From JABCPE02 sp963530615 (GTDB lineage: Bacteria; Bacteroidota; Bacteroidia; Flavobacteriales; Weeksellaceae): 64,000 bases of DNA. The stretch is from positions 124,001 through 188,000 of the forward strand of contig CAUSDX010000001.1 in assembly GCA_963530615.1 (NCBI GenBank), given 5' to 3'. Shown here one piece after another: positions 55,739 through 64,000 of this stretch. The position numbers and the translations under genes are program-made. The notes under the pieces are model-generated. The model saw only the letters and a list, made by a program, of their open reading frames with translations. It had not been told where the DNA came from and did not search any database. Position 1 is the first letter of the stretch. Every line of letters begins with the position of its first letter.

Positions 55739-56653
55739 TTATTCTCTAATTAATGGCATTGTAGAACATCTTAAAAGTCCGCCCATTTTAGAAATTTCAC
55801 GATATGGAATTTCTTCTACTACCATGCTCCATTTCTCTCTCATAAAATTATTCATTCTTGCAAAAGCTTTATCAGAAACTACTATTTCAGGAGAAATTGA
55901 AAAAATATTAGGAAACATTTCAAACATCTCTTGGTCATTGACATGAAAACAATTTTCTTCCCCAAAAATATCCAAAATCAGTCTATAATCACTCTCATTA
56001 ACGAAGCCATTTTTATAAATAATACACTTATCCTCCCCCACTGGATTAAAAGTACAATCCAAATGCAAAACCCCTTGATAAGGAATTTTATCATTTTTTT
56101 TCAAATCCAAATCTATTATTCTTTTTTTAGGAAAAAATTCCTTGAGAATTTCTATCGCATACTCATTAGTTCTAGCAGTCTTATAATTTCTATAATCTTC
56201 ACTAAAACAAGTTCCTATAAATAGAAAATCATTCCATACTATCACATCTCCCCCTTCTATATGAGCCGTATCTGGGAGATTGATTATCTTTCGCCATTCT
56301 ACTTGCTCAAAAATTTTAGAATAAGCCCCCTGTTCATCAGCTCTATCTGGAATAAGGTTGGACAATATCATCTTATCTTCTATGACAAATGCCACATCTC
56401 GGGCAAATACTTGATTGTAATCTTTGATAATATCTGGACGAATAACCTCTACATCATATTTCCTAAGAACTTTCTCAAATTCCGTCATTTCAAAAATGAT
56501 ATCCTCTTCCATTGGGTAAATATTATGCTGTATCGTATAATAAGACTTTGCATCATAACTCTCCTCCAAAGTAGGATTTACCCCCATAGATACTGGCTGA
56601 CCAAGAACTACTTTTCTTAGTCTTCCCGTTTCGTTGCTAATATTTAGTTTCAT
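55739..56653 (-). CDS. Arginine deiminase/DDAH-type pentein enzyme
   Basis: 304 residues: N-terminal SNETGRLRKVVLGQP, QVFARDVAFVIEDKMILSN (Asp), AHIEGGDVIVW (Glu/Asp), GVLHLDCTFNPVGEDKCII (His in HLDCTF), and the C-terminal MGGLLRCSTMPLIRE with the nucleophilic cysteine. All residues expected of a guanidine-modifying hydrolase are visible. It may deiminate arginine or a methylated or derivatised arginine; the true substrate is unknown. It is first of a two-gene operon with ctlX. Confidence 0.88.
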   Translation of the reverse strand: MKLNISNETGRLRKVVLGQPVSMGVNPTLEESYDAKSYYTIQHNIYPMEEDIIFEMTEFEKVLRKYDVEVIRPDIIKDYNQVFARDVAFVIEDKMILSNLIPDRADEQGAYSKIFEQVEWRKIINLPDTAHIEGGDVIVWNDFLFIGTCFSEDYRNYKTARTNEYAIEILKEFFPKKRIIDLDLKKNDKIPYQGVLHLDCTFNPVGEDKCIIYKNGFVNESDYRLILDIFGEENCFHVNDQEMFEMFPNIFSISPEIVVSDKAFARMNNFMREKWSMVVEEIPYREISKMGGLLRCSTMPLIRE

Positions 56654-56706
56654 AATTTTTTGCTATAATGTAAGAAAAGACCTATCATTTTTTCCTTCCT
56701 TAAATG

Positions 56707-57285
56707 TTATTTTATTTTAGGAACTTCTATTTGGATTACTTTATTTACTAAATCAAGTTTTTTATTTTTCAAGACAGAAAACATATTATCCATCTCTTTT
56801 TTAGTATATGCTCTGTCACTAACGCCAAAAAGCAAAACACCCTTTCTCTTCGGTGTATTTATTCTAAAATATCGATAAACATTTCTTTCTAAAATAAGAA
56901 TTTCCTTTCCATCCTGAGAGTTTTTACTTATTATAAAATCAAGCATATACTCACCCTCTCTTTCATACATTTGATAATTTATGATAGGATTTTGCTTTTT
57001 ACTATTCTCCAAATTATTGATATTATTGCTTATGGCATCCTTTGGAGTTAAATCTCCTTCCAAGAAATCAATCATAATCATCCTCGTGTATTTTTCTACA
57101 TTTTCATTTGGCAAAATATACTCTTGTTTGTAGAAATTATCCATCGGATGAGAACTCCATACTAGCTTATAATCCTTATTATCAAATCTATATTTATCTC
57201 CTAAATGCAGATAATCTTCCACTTTTTTCTGTGCCATGAAAAACTGAACCATGAGCATCAGCAATAATACTAATCTTCTTTTCAT
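56707..57285 (-). CDS. Secreted protein of unknown function
   Basis: 192 residues with a signal peptide (about 1-18, cleavage after FFMA). I do not recognise a domain. The mature part is polar with several short strand-like segments (WSSHPMDNFYKQEYILPNE, KYTRMIMIDFLEGD, EGEYMLDFIISKNSQDGKEILILERNVYRYF, KKGVLLFGVSDRAYTKKEMDNMFSVLK), consistent with a small periplasmic alpha/beta fold. It sits 67 nt upstream (genomically below) of the TM2 gene on the same strand. Confidence 0.7.
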   Translation of the reverse strand: MKRRLVLLLMLMVQFFMAQKKVEDYLHLGDKYRFDNKDYKLVWSSHPMDNFYKQEYILPNENVEKYTRMIMIDFLEGDLTPKDAISNNINNLENSKKQNPIINYQMYEREGEYMLDFIISKNSQDGKEILILERNVYRYFRINTPKRKGVLLFGVSDRAYTKKEMDNMFSVLKNKKLDLVNKVIQIEVPKIK

Positions 57286-57351
57286 TATCTCTTATTTTTT
57301 TAAAGGTATCCAATCCACAAAGAAATCCTTTATATATTTTGGATTATCATC

Positions 57352-57630
57352 TTAAAACCAAGGTCTTCTTCCTACTTGATAAATTTGGTAAAATTCCTCA
57401 TCAGATTTTGTAAGATAAATTATCCCTTCTACAAAAGGAATAACACTCGCTAATCCACACGAGAAAAAACTCATTAATATTTGAAGAACTCCCTCTTTGG
57501 TGTATCCTAAAATAAATTTATGAATACCAAAACCTCCTAACATGATAGCTAAAACTCCTGCTAAGACCTTTTTATTATCTCGATAGATAGGCGAAGGATT
57601 TTGAAAGTTCTGATTTTCCATTTTATTCAT
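57352..57630 (-). CDS. TM2 domain protein
   Basis: 92 residues. The central TM2 domain has the typical KKVLAGVLAIMLGGFGIHKFILGYTKEGVLQILMSFF pair of hydrophobic helices joined by a short charged turn. The C-terminus, GIIYLTKSDEEFYQIYQVGRRPWF, is a charged tail. Small inner-membrane protein of unknown function. It starts 11 nt after eno, so it is likely cotranscribed with it. Confidence 0.9.
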   Translation of the reverse strand: MNKMENQNFQNPSPIYRDNKKVLAGVLAIMLGGFGIHKFILGYTKEGVLQILMSFFSCGLASVIPFVEGIIYLTKSDEEFYQIYQVGRRPWF

Positions 57631-57641
57631 TAATTTTATTA

Positions 57642-58946
<1,305 letters not shown>

Positions 58947-58964
58947 TTATTGTTAATCTTAGCA

Positions 58965-58972
58965 CAAATCTA
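58965..58972 (-). promoter_or_regulatory. -7 box of the eno promoter
   Basis: Minus-strand TAGATTTG, 30 nt before the eno ATG. Confidence 0.55.
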
Positions 58973-59019
58973 ATTAAAATCTTTGAAAAATTTTATAATT
59001 TCTTATCTTAATAAATACT

Positions 59020-59027
59020 TAAATTTG
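59020..59027 (+). promoter_or_regulatory. -7 box of the AddA-like gene
   Basis: TAAATTTG, 35 nt before the ATG at 59063. Confidence 0.5.
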
Positions 59028-59062
59028 TCTTTTAAAAAAGAAAGTTCCTTAACAAAAATAAA

Positions 59063-62000
59063 ATGAAGTCAAACTACACTGTAATTAATGCCTCCGCAGG
59101 GTCAGGAAAAACCTATACTTTGGTACAAAAACTACTGATGATTTGTTTAGATTCACCCTATCAAAGAGATGTCATCAAGCATATTTTAGCCTTAACTTTC
59201 ACCAATAAGGCTGCCAATGAAATGAAGGAACGAATCCTACAGTGGCTTGGAAAGTTTGTCTCCGAAGATTATCAAAACTGCCCTGAACTTTTAGGGATTT
59301 ATGAAAAATTCAAAACCAATGGTAAAAACATTCCTTTGGAGGAGCTTCATCGCCGTGCTAAAAACACTCTAGATTATATTCTGCATCATTATTCTACTCT
59401 AAACATCGGCACAATTGATAAATTTAACTCTAAACTCGTTCGTTCTTTTTCGTACGAACTAGGATTGGCACAAAACTTTAATTTGGAAATTCAACCAGAA
59501 CCATATTTGATAGAAGCAGTAGACCAAATGCTAAATCAAATTGGTAATAATCCTAAAATTTCCGATACTTTTATGGATTTCGTAGAGTATAATTTGGATA
59601 ATGAAAAAAGAATTAATCTCAGCCAAGAACTTTATAATTCTGCTAAAAAGTTCATCAGTGATATCCATTATAAAAGACTTTTAGACAATCAAGGTTTTGA
59701 TTGGAAAGCTTATGAAAGGCTAAAAAACAAAATCCGAAAAGATATAAAACTCCTCCGAGAAGACTCTATCAACATTGCAAAAAAAACAATAAATCTCATC
59801 AAGGAAAAAGATTTAGCCATAGAAGATTTTGCAGGAGGAAAACAAAATGGAATTGCAAAGTTTTTCTTTGAGGTCATTAGATTTTTCAATGAGGAAAGGG
59901 CTGATTTCCCTCTTCCAAATAATGAAACGAAAGCCATTGAAAACTTCCAAAAAGGAGCTTCTGGAAAAGCGAAACATAAAGAAAATGAGATTTTTGACAT
60001 TCTTAATTTCTTGATTGAAAATAGAAAATCCATCATCACCAATAGAATTTTGACTCACAAGAAGGAGAAAATATTACACTCCCTTCTTCCTTTACGAGTA
60101 AATAAAGAAATTCAAGATGAACTAGTGAAAATAGAGGAAGAAAAAGACCTTGTTTTACTTTCTAAATTTAATATTCTCATCAATGAAAATCTCAGTAACG
60201 AGCCCTCCTCCTTTATTTATGAAAAAGTAGGAACAAGATATTCTCACTATTTTTTTGATGAATTTCAAGATACCTCCTCTCTACAATGGCAAAACTTTTT
60301 GCCTTTAAGAGATCATACCATTACTTCAGAAGGAACAAGTTTTACTCTTGTAGGAGATCCTAAGCAGAGTATTTATCGTTTCCGCGGAGGTGATAGCCAA
60401 CTAATGTTAGACATCATCAATCATAAAGAGCATTCCCCCATTCCTGCACGAAAAGAAACCTTGGGAGACAATTATAGAAGTGCTAAAAATATTGTAGACT
60501 TCAATAATCATTTATATGAGTTTATTTCACAAAAACTTAATAATGAACATCAAATAATTTTTGGAAAAGATGCTCAACAAAATCCAAAATCTAAAATAAA
60601 TGGACGAGTTTATACCCATCTTATAGAGAATAGTAAGAGAAACGATTTCTATGAAAATGTCGTAGAAAAGATGCACAAAGATATTCAGCAATGTTTAGAT
60701 AATGGCTTTTCATTCTCTGACATTTGTATCCTATGCCGTGGAAATTCTGACATTGCCAATTATTCCCAACTCCTTGGAAATCAAGAAGTGCTATATAAAA
60801 GCAAAAAAGTATTCATCAAAACTATTTCTGAAAAAGGCCTTACTCTCAATCTTTCCAAAACCTTAAAAGCACTCATCTCTTTCCTGCAATGGAGCATTAC
60901 TCCGAAAAATAAAAGTTCACTCATCATCATGTTTTATTGGCTCAATGAATTAAGACGGATAAAAATCAATGAATTTTCAGCAGAAATATTTGAAATTTTG
61001 GCTATAGAATCAGAGAAAGAACTCTTGGAATTTATTCAAAAAAAATACAACCTTTCCCTTCACTTTTGTCATTCACCAAGACTCAATCTCTATAATTTTA
61101 TAGAACATTTCATCAATGAATTCTCGGTAAAGGAAAAAGAGACTGATTTCATCCTCAATTTCTTGGAAATGCTCTATGCCTTTACCCAACATAATGGTGT
61201 TACCCTTAAAGATTTCCTAAAATATTGGGAAGACGAAGGAAAGGAAATCGCTATACAAGCCTCTGACAATATAGATGCAATACAAATCATGACCATACAC
61301 AAAGCCAAAGGACTAGAATTTCCTGTGGTTTTTCTTCCAATGGAAAACAAAAACCATGATGGAAAATTCACAGAATGGTATGATTTAACTGAAGAAAACA
61401 CCCAACTACACTCCATAAATATTTCTGGATTTGGAAAAGAATTTGAAGCCTACGATGAAGATATTATGAAGTTTAATCATGTGAACACCTATAAAAACAC
61501 CATCGACCGCATCTGTGTACAATATGTAGCCACAACTCGTCCTGTAGAACAACTTTTCCTTTATCTTGAAAAGCCAAATAATTCCACGAATCATTTAGAA
61601 ATCCTTGATTTTGTTAATCAATTTAATCATCATAATACGGATAGTTTTGACCTCTATCCCATCTCTGAAAACGAACTAAAAAAACAAAGTAAAAAACAGA
61701 AAATACAACACCAGACCATGTCTGTTCATATCCTACAAAACGACCAAAAGAATATCAATAACATCAAAATCGCTACCCCTTCTAAAAACTATCAGAATCG
61801 TAATCAAAAAGTAAGATTAGGGATTCTTATTCATGATATTTTTGCACAAATTTTACATCAAAATGATGTAGAAAAAGTTTTGGAAAACCAACTGATACAA
61901 GGAAACATCACCCAAGAAGAAAAAGATACTATCTCAAAAATGATTTTGAAAATCATCAACCACTCAGAATACTCTCATTTTTTCAGCGAAGAAGTCCAAG

Positions 62001-62224
62001 AAGTTCTCAATGAAAGAGAAATACTCATCACCGAAGAAAACGGAGAGCAAAGCATCTACCGACCAGACCGCATCATCAAAAATCATGAAGGCTATATCAT
62101 TATAGACTTTAAAACAGGAAAAGAGAAAGAAAAAGAACACCGAAAACAAATACAAACCTACCAAAAAGCACTAGAAAAACTAGAAAAAAAAGTAGTAAGA
62201 ACAGAAATCATTTATATTGACTAA
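59063..62224 (+). CDS. UvrD-type helicase/exonuclease, AddA/RecB-like
   Basis: 1053 residues: superfamily I helicase core with Walker A NASAGSGKT (K16), LTFTNKAANEMKERI (motif Ia), YFFDEFQDTSSLQW (Walker B), LVGDPKQSIYRFRGGD (motif III), and motif V/VI LEFPVVFLP ... CVQYVATTRP. A C-terminal PD-(D/E)XK nuclease follows (YRPDRIIKNHEGYIIIDFKTGK ... KQIQTYQKAL). This is the AddA/RecB arrangement for double-strand-break resection. No addB neighbour is present: eno is on the other side. The extreme 3' end overlaps the upstream start option of the following mscS frame. Confidence 0.9.
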   Translation: MKSNYTVINASAGSGKTYTLVQKLLMICLDSPYQRDVIKHILALTFTNKAANEMKERILQWLGKFVSEDYQNCPELLGIYEKFKTNGKNIPLEELHRRAKNTLDYILHHYSTLNIGTIDKFNSKLVRSFSYELGLAQNFNLEIQPEPYLIEAVDQMLNQIGNNPKISDTFMDFVEYNLDNEKRINLSQELYNSAKKFISDIHYKRLLDNQGFDWKAYERLKNKIRKDIKLLREDSINIAKKTINLIKEKDLAIEDFAGGKQNGIAKFFFEVIRFFNEERADFPLPNNETKAIENFQKGASGKAKHKENEIFDILNFLIENRKSIITNRILTHKKEKILHSLLPLRVNKEIQDELVKIEEEKDLVLLSKFNILINENLSNEPSSFIYEKVGTRYSHYFFDEFQDTSSLQWQNFLPLRDHTITSEGTSFTLVGDPKQSIYRFRGGDSQLMLDIINHKEHSPIPARKETLGDNYRSAKNIVDFNNHLYEFISQKLNNEHQIIFGKDAQQNPKSKINGRVYTHLIENSKRNDFYENVVEKMHKDIQQCLDNGFSFSDICILCRGNSDIANYSQLLGNQEVLYKSKKVFIKTISEKGLTLNLSKTLKALISFLQWSITPKNKSSLIIMFYWLNELRRIKINEFSAEIFEILAIESEKELLEFIQKKYNLSLHFCHSPRLNLYNFIEHFINEFSVKEKETDFILNFLEMLYAFTQHNGVTLKDFLKYWEDEGKEIAIQASDNIDAIQIMTIHKAKGLEFPVVFLPMENKNHDGKFTEWYDLTEENTQLHSINISGFGKEFEAYDEDIMKFNHVNTYKNTIDRICVQYVATTRPVEQLFLYLEKPNNSTNHLEILDFVNQFNHHNTDSFDLYPISENELKKQSKKQKIQHQTMSVHILQNDQKNINNIKIATPSKNYQNRNQKVRLGILIHDIFAQILHQNDVEKVLENQLIQGNITQEEKDTISKMILKIINHSEYSHFFSEEVQEVLNEREILITEENGEQSIYRPDRIIKNHEGYIIIDFKTGKEKEKEHRKQIQTYQKALEKLEKKVVRTEIIYID

Positions 62225-62252
62225 CTTTAATTTTTTTAATGTTATAAATCAT

Positions 62253-63114
62253 ATGGACAAACAAATCATTGACATAGAAAATGTACTACAGAATTGGGAA
62301 CATGATGTACTCTCCACTTTACCTAAAATTATTGATGGAATCACTGTATTTATCCTATTTTTTATTTTAGCCCATCTTACTAAAATACATTTTCAAAAAG
62401 AACCATTTTTCAAAATTACTTTCTACATCTATTTATATATTTTTCTTATTCTCCGGAATTTTCCTTGCATCAGAGTTAATAGGGCTACAATCTGCACTCT
62501 CTCACTTCTTAGCAGGAGCTGGGATTATAGGAATCATTGCTGGGTTTGCTTTCAAAGATGTGGCATCTAACTTTTTCTCTGGGTTACTCCTCAAAACACA
62601 TATACCCTATAAAGAAGGGGACTGGATAGAGATAGATGATAAATACGGAGAGGTACAAAATGTTGGTTGGCTCACCACTACGATAAAAAACATCAATGGA
62701 CAAGAGGTCTCTATTCCTAACCAAATCATCTATACAGGAACTTTTACTAATTATTCTCTCTGGAGTAAAAGAAGAGTCACTATACAAAGCGGTGTTTCTT
62801 GTGGTGATGACTTAGATTTTGTGAAACAAGTCACTATCGATGAGATTAAGAGCATGGACTATCTCCTTCCAGAAGAAAATATTGATTTTTATTTTACCAA
62901 TATTGGTAATTCTTCTTTTAACTTTATTTTAAGATTTTGGATAAAGTTCCAAAAAGATGATGATTTCTTAAAAGCCCAAGATGAAGCCATCATAAAAATC
63001 AAAAAACGCTTTGAAAAAGAAAACATATCCATTCCTTACAATGTAATCTCATTAGATTTTGGGGTAAAGGGAGGTATCAATCTCTTTGACAAAAACATCA
63101 AAATCAATCCCTAA
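62253..63114 (+). pseudogene. MscS-family mechanosensitive channel gene with one-base frameshift
   Basis: From ATG 62253 the frame reads MDKQIIDIENVLQNWEHDVL, then a hydrophobic helix and HLTKIHF. Here a T-tract at 62390-62393 appears one base too long: removing one T restores KKNHFSKLL, a membrane helix, and the TM3-type ALSHFLAGAGIIGIIAGFAFKDVASNFFSG, which is the MscS pore signature. The rest runs in frame to the TAA at 63114 with the beta-domain (GDWIEIDDKYGEVQNVGWLTT) typical of MscS. The repaired protein is about 286 residues. As it stands, two fragments result. True lesion versus sequencing error cannot be told. Confidence 0.85.
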
Positions 63115-63121
63115 CCATAAC

Positions 63122-63160
63122 AAAAATCCCACACTCTGAAAGGAATATGGGATTTTTATT
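63122..63160 (+). terminator. Intrinsic terminator after the mscS gene
   Basis: Arms AAAAATCCCA (63122-63131) and TGGGATTTTT (63148-63157), 16-nt loop, T-rich tail. Confidence 0.75.
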
Positions 63161-63192
63161 TGTAACTAACTTATTTTATTTAACCATTAAAA

Positions 63193-63212
63193 TTTTACTT
63201 CATGAAGTAAAA
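63193..63212. repeat. Perfect 20-bp palindrome in the mscS-queE gap
   Basis: TTTTACTTCATGAAGTAAAA is fully symmetric. It lies between the mscS terminator and the 3' end of queE. No gene starts here, so regulatory function is doubtful; it could be a weak hairpin or an unrelated protein site. Confidence 0.5.
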
Positions 63213-63361
63213 ATAACTTAGCAGAGTTATCTATTATTCTAATAAACACCAAAAACTATCTTAATTTTTTATTGGTGATAATACTAATCATTAAAAAGCA
63301 TTGACACAAAGCCTGTAATAACAAAATGAACCCCATTACAGCGAGATTCATTCACTTTCTA

Positions 63362-64000
63362 TTATCTTACATTCAAATACTTATGTGTTTGTACGGAGGC
63401 CTGCCACTGCGGATTGGCAAGAATATACTCCACTATTTTAGGGTAATTCTGCTCCCTCTTACTCCATTCTGATTGTAGGTAAAGTCGGCAATTGGGGTTA
63501 ACTTTCTTCGCTTCCTCCTCCGCAAATTTGAAGTCATGATTGTTAAATATCACCATTTTAAGCTCACTCGCCCTTTCATACACTTCTGGCAAAGGTAGTT
63601 TTCTCTTCTTCGGCGAGAGGGTAATCCAATCTATATACCCACTAATTGGTGATGACCCAGAAGTCTCTATGTGTATGGTGCAACCTCTGTCTTTTAGGCT
63701 CTTCGTTAAAATTTCCAAATTCCACATCAGCGGCTCCCCCCCCGTAATGATGATGGTTTTACACTGCTCGGAAGCTTCCTCTGCTAGTTTTTCCATATCC
63801 ATCAAAGGATGAAGTTCTGCATCCCAGCTCTCCTTCACATCACACCAATGACAGCCTACATCACACCCCGCCAAACGAATAAAATACGCTGCCTTGCCTG
63901 TATGTGCTCCCTCACCTTGTATAGTATAAAAATGCTCCATGACGGGGAGCATTTTTCCTTGTTTTATTAAAGCATCTTGTTCTCTTGTTACTTCCGTCAT
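63362..64000 (-). CDS. queE: 7-carboxy-7-deazaguanine synthase QueE
   Basis: 212-residue radical SAM enzyme of the queuosine/7-deazaguanine pathway. The N-terminus FYTIQGEGAHTGKAAYFIRLAGCDVGCHWCD shows the CxxxCxxC-type cluster motif, followed by VKESWDAE, TIIITGGEPLMWN and HIETSGSSPISGYIDWITLSPKKRKLP. The ATG is the last codon of the window on this strand, and length and N-terminus match flavobacterial QueE, so it is probably complete. The upstream promoter lies outside the window. Confidence 0.93.
   Translation of the reverse strand: MTEVTREQDALIKQGKMLPVMEHFYTIQGEGAHTGKAAYFIRLAGCDVGCHWCDVKESWDAELHPLMDMEKLAEEASEQCKTIIITGGEPLMWNLEILTKSLKDRGCTIHIETSGSSPISGYIDWITLSPKKRKLPLPEVYERASELKMVIFNNHDFKFAEEEAKKVNPNCRLYLQSEWSKREQNYPKIVEYILANPQWQASVQTHKYLNVR

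Noticed and set aside
62217..62252. Upstream ATG of the mscS fragment
   Set aside because: It overlaps the AddA-like stop, adds unrelated residues, and the downstream ATG fits an MscS N-terminus.

Overview
The window is a typical stretch of a low-GC (roughly one third G+C by eye) chromosome from the Bacteroidota, most likely class Flavobacteriia and near the Weeksellaceae/Flavobacteriaceae. The evidence is the many promoters with the Bacteroidota -7 element TAnnTTTG, weak or absent Shine-Dalgarno sequences, and family-specific proteins: the Bacteroidota form of LptD, a DUF5606 protein, a fused alpha/beta E1 keto-acid dehydrogenase, CtlX and a bbp2-type porin. Nearly all of the window is dense core-genome coding. 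I see no rRNA, tRNA, CRISPR array, prophage or intact insertion sequence. The genus cannot be fixed from the sequence alone. || Layout. 0-5 kb: 3' end of lptD, a RidA enzyme, a small membrane protein, mazG, and the ruvX-def-DUF5606 operon. 5-9 kb: an accessory uptake locus, with a histidine-rich lipoprotein, a ZnuD-like TonB-dependent receptor and a small His/Cys protein; a perfect 22-bp palindrome lies between lipoprotein and receptor. 9-23 kb: housekeeping genes (cvfB-like, two endonuclease/exonuclease/phosphatase proteins, trmD, an aspartoacylase-like hydrolase, mqo, a porin, metG, pcm, a rhomboid protease, a serine hydrolase, a large Ig-like lipoprotein, and a deoxyhypusine-synthase homologue). 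23.7-26.1 kb: a restriction-modification island. Its HinfI-like methyltransferase is intact. The endonuclease gene is broken by an in-frame TGA, an A-tract frameshift and a 12-C homopolymer. The island is bordered by a 21-bp near-perfect direct repeat and followed by an unexplained cluster of repeats. 26-41 kb: thioredoxin-like protein, clpS, CNNM/CBS protein, M3 peptidase, uvrB, lptB, a LptF/G permease, LolA-like protein, ftsK, a eukaryote-type UMP synthase fusion, and tyrS. 41-64 kb: luxS, hisS, fused E1, a frameshifted DUF4298 gene, a MATE pump, an NtrC-like regulator without HTH, an SRPBCC membrane protein, a LysM glucosaminidase, an ACC-deaminase-like enzyme, lon, aroQ, two guanidino-group hydrolases (CtlX and an ADI/DDAH type), a TM2 protein, eno, an AddA-like helicase-nuclease, a frameshifted mscS, and queE. 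|| How the genes connect. Envelope biogenesis is prominent: LptD, LptB and LptF/G for lipopolysaccharide export, LolA for lipoproteins, a muramidase-type hydrolase, a porin and a TonB receptor. Translation and tRNA functions recur (metG, tyrS, hisS, trmD, def, queE). Many genes stand alone with their own -7 box and a strong intrinsic terminator, often shared by a convergent pair. In three genes (ruvX, the Ig-like lipoprotein gene, lptB) the -7 box ends exactly 4 nt before the ATG, which predicts leaderless mRNAs. || The most notable points are the decayed HinfI-type system with its poly-C tract and flanking repeats, the palindrome-associated receptor locus, the UMPS fusion and the leaderless pattern. 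Three genes carry single-base frameshifts in homopolymers; these could be real lesions or read errors. I did not find a convincing wholly new multi-gene system.
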